Source of the DNA: Porphyromonas sp.
GTDB taxonomy: Bacteria > Bacteroidota > Bacteroidia > Bacteroidales > Porphyromonadaceae
Direction of reading: 5' to 3'
DNA: 6,227 bases
Assembly: GCA_029983495.1 (NCBI GenBank)
Contig: JASBZJ010000111.1
Span: forward strand, 1-6,227
Each line of letters begins with the position of its first letter. Positions within the stretch are counted from its first letter, which is position 1. The notes beneath the pieces were generated by a model, which had not been told where the DNA came from, did no database searches, and was given only the letters and a program-made list of their open reading frames with translations. The translations under genes and the position numbers were made by a program. Of the stretch, positions 5,652 to 6,227 are shown in pieces.

Positions 5652-6227
5652 TTAAAGAACAATTTTAGTACGAGTTCCTGCACAAACTACCACATAAGTT
5701 CCCTTATCAAGCGAAAGATCTTTAACGTAGGTATCACCTTGCGCATGGAACTGCTCCATTAACTTGCCAGTAAGGTCGTAAATTGCCACTAAAGCACCAT
5801 CGGCATTATTTATATGAAGCGAATTACCGGCAAGAACAACTTCGGCATTAACCCCTGTTATTATCGAGGCATCATCGGTAGAGCTTGTACCATTAAGGTC
5901 GTCGATTGCTAGGTAAGCAGGCGTTAATAATCCATATTCGTTCTTTACGTTACCATCAACAGTAAAGGTATGCGTTTTAATATTTCCGAGTGCTGTAAAA
6001 TCAACCCATGTCCACTCTTTAATAACACTCTTTTTACCATTACGATAGTCAGCAACAGGTATTTCAATTTTCTTACCATTATCGGCAGTAACAATAACGG
6101 TATAATAGTTTCCGTCCTTAAATCCATCAGGAGCCATCGAGTCGCCCTTTTCAACATGGCTTAGCGTGTAGGAAGTTATCGAAACCCACCTACCACTAAT
6201 AGGTTGCGCAATAAGGGGATGTACCAC
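5652..6227 (-). CDS. DUF4465-type exported protein with probable T9SS type A sorting tail (N-terminus outside window)
   Basis: The frame is open to the window edge, and the first codon visible is GTG read as valine inside the gene. Only the last 191 residues are present. Residues about 15-112 resemble the end of DUF4465. The signs are a serine/threonine-rich strand, KGDSM, IPVADYRNGKKSVIKEWTWVDF (compare the family's 'YLADYR...WTWVDLS.LG'), and YGLLTPAYLAIDDL. A short low-complexity linker (GTSSTDD) leads to a C-terminal module of about 65 residues, VAIYDLTGKLMEQF...LSLDKGTYVVVCAGTRTKIVL. It has the form of a Por secretion (type IX) sorting domain, which directs export and anchoring at the cell surface. 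DUF4465 has no enzymatic function known to me. I recall such genes beside cobalamin-uptake genes in some Bacteroides, but nothing here tests that. A terminator-like hairpin follows. Domain identity is fairly sure, biological role unknown. Confidence 0.8.
   Translation of the reverse strand: MVHPLIAQPISGRWVSITSYTLSHVEKGDSMAPDGFKDGNYYTVIVTADNGKKIEIPVADYRNGKKSVIKEWTWVDFTALGNIKTHTFTVDGNVKNEYGLLTPAYLAIDDLNGTSSTDDASIITGVNAEVVLAGNSLHINNADGALVAIYDLTGKLMEQFHAQGDTYVKDLSLDKGTYVVVCAGTRTKIVL

Noticed and set aside
6225..6227. GTG at the right edge as the start codon of the DUF4465 gene
   Set aside because: It is simply the first complete codon at the window end. No signal peptide follows, although the protein looks exported, so the gene extends beyond the window.

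Overview
The window looks like ordinary chromosome from a member of the Bacteroidota, most likely order Bacteroidales. Four things point there. A CLC channel with two C-terminal CBS domains lies directly upstream of fmt. An RprX/RprY-type two-component pair is present. A DUF4465-type exported protein ends in what looks like a type IX secretion (Por) sorting tail. The DNA is AT-rich, and its start codons have A-rich leaders rather than Shine-Dalgarno sites. The species cannot be named from this sequence.

Layout. On the + strand, the 3' end of a CLC-family chloride channel gene (1-618, cut by the window start) is followed after a short gap by fmt, methionyl-tRNA formyltransferase (about 690-1655). 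A 306-base convergent spacer (1656-1961) separates fmt from the - strand genes. These are rpiB, ribose-5-phosphate isomerase B (1962-2402), rprY, an OmpR-family response regulator (2704-3435), rprX, its likely sensor histidine kinase (3547-5115), and the C-terminal part of an exported DUF4465 protein (5652-6227, cut by the window end). No tRNA, rRNA, CRISPR array, insertion sequence or prophage gene was seen.

The noncoding DNA carries most of the less routine signal. Downstream of rpiB, rprY and the DUF4465 gene there is in each case a hairpin followed by a T-rich tract on the - strand, 143-212 bases after the stop codon. All five internal mismatches that could become G-U wobble pairs do so only in the - strand RNA. 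They are therefore probably true terminators of long 3' untranslated regions. The rprX leader holds a good Bacteroidota -7 promoter match overlapped by a 7-base inverted repeat, and then a perfect 10-base direct repeat. The 111-base gap between rprX and rprY holds about four degenerate copies of a roughly 10-base unit, the kind of helically phased array that OmpR-family regulators bind.

How the genes relate. rprX and rprY are a sensor and regulator pair, probably autoregulated. fmt serves translation initiation, rpiB the pentose phosphate pathway and the CLC protein anion transport. These are neighbours rather than one pathway. No clearly new biological system is visible. The best leads are the possible RprY operators, the long structured 3' untranslated regions, and the truncated exported protein whose partner genes lie beyond the window.
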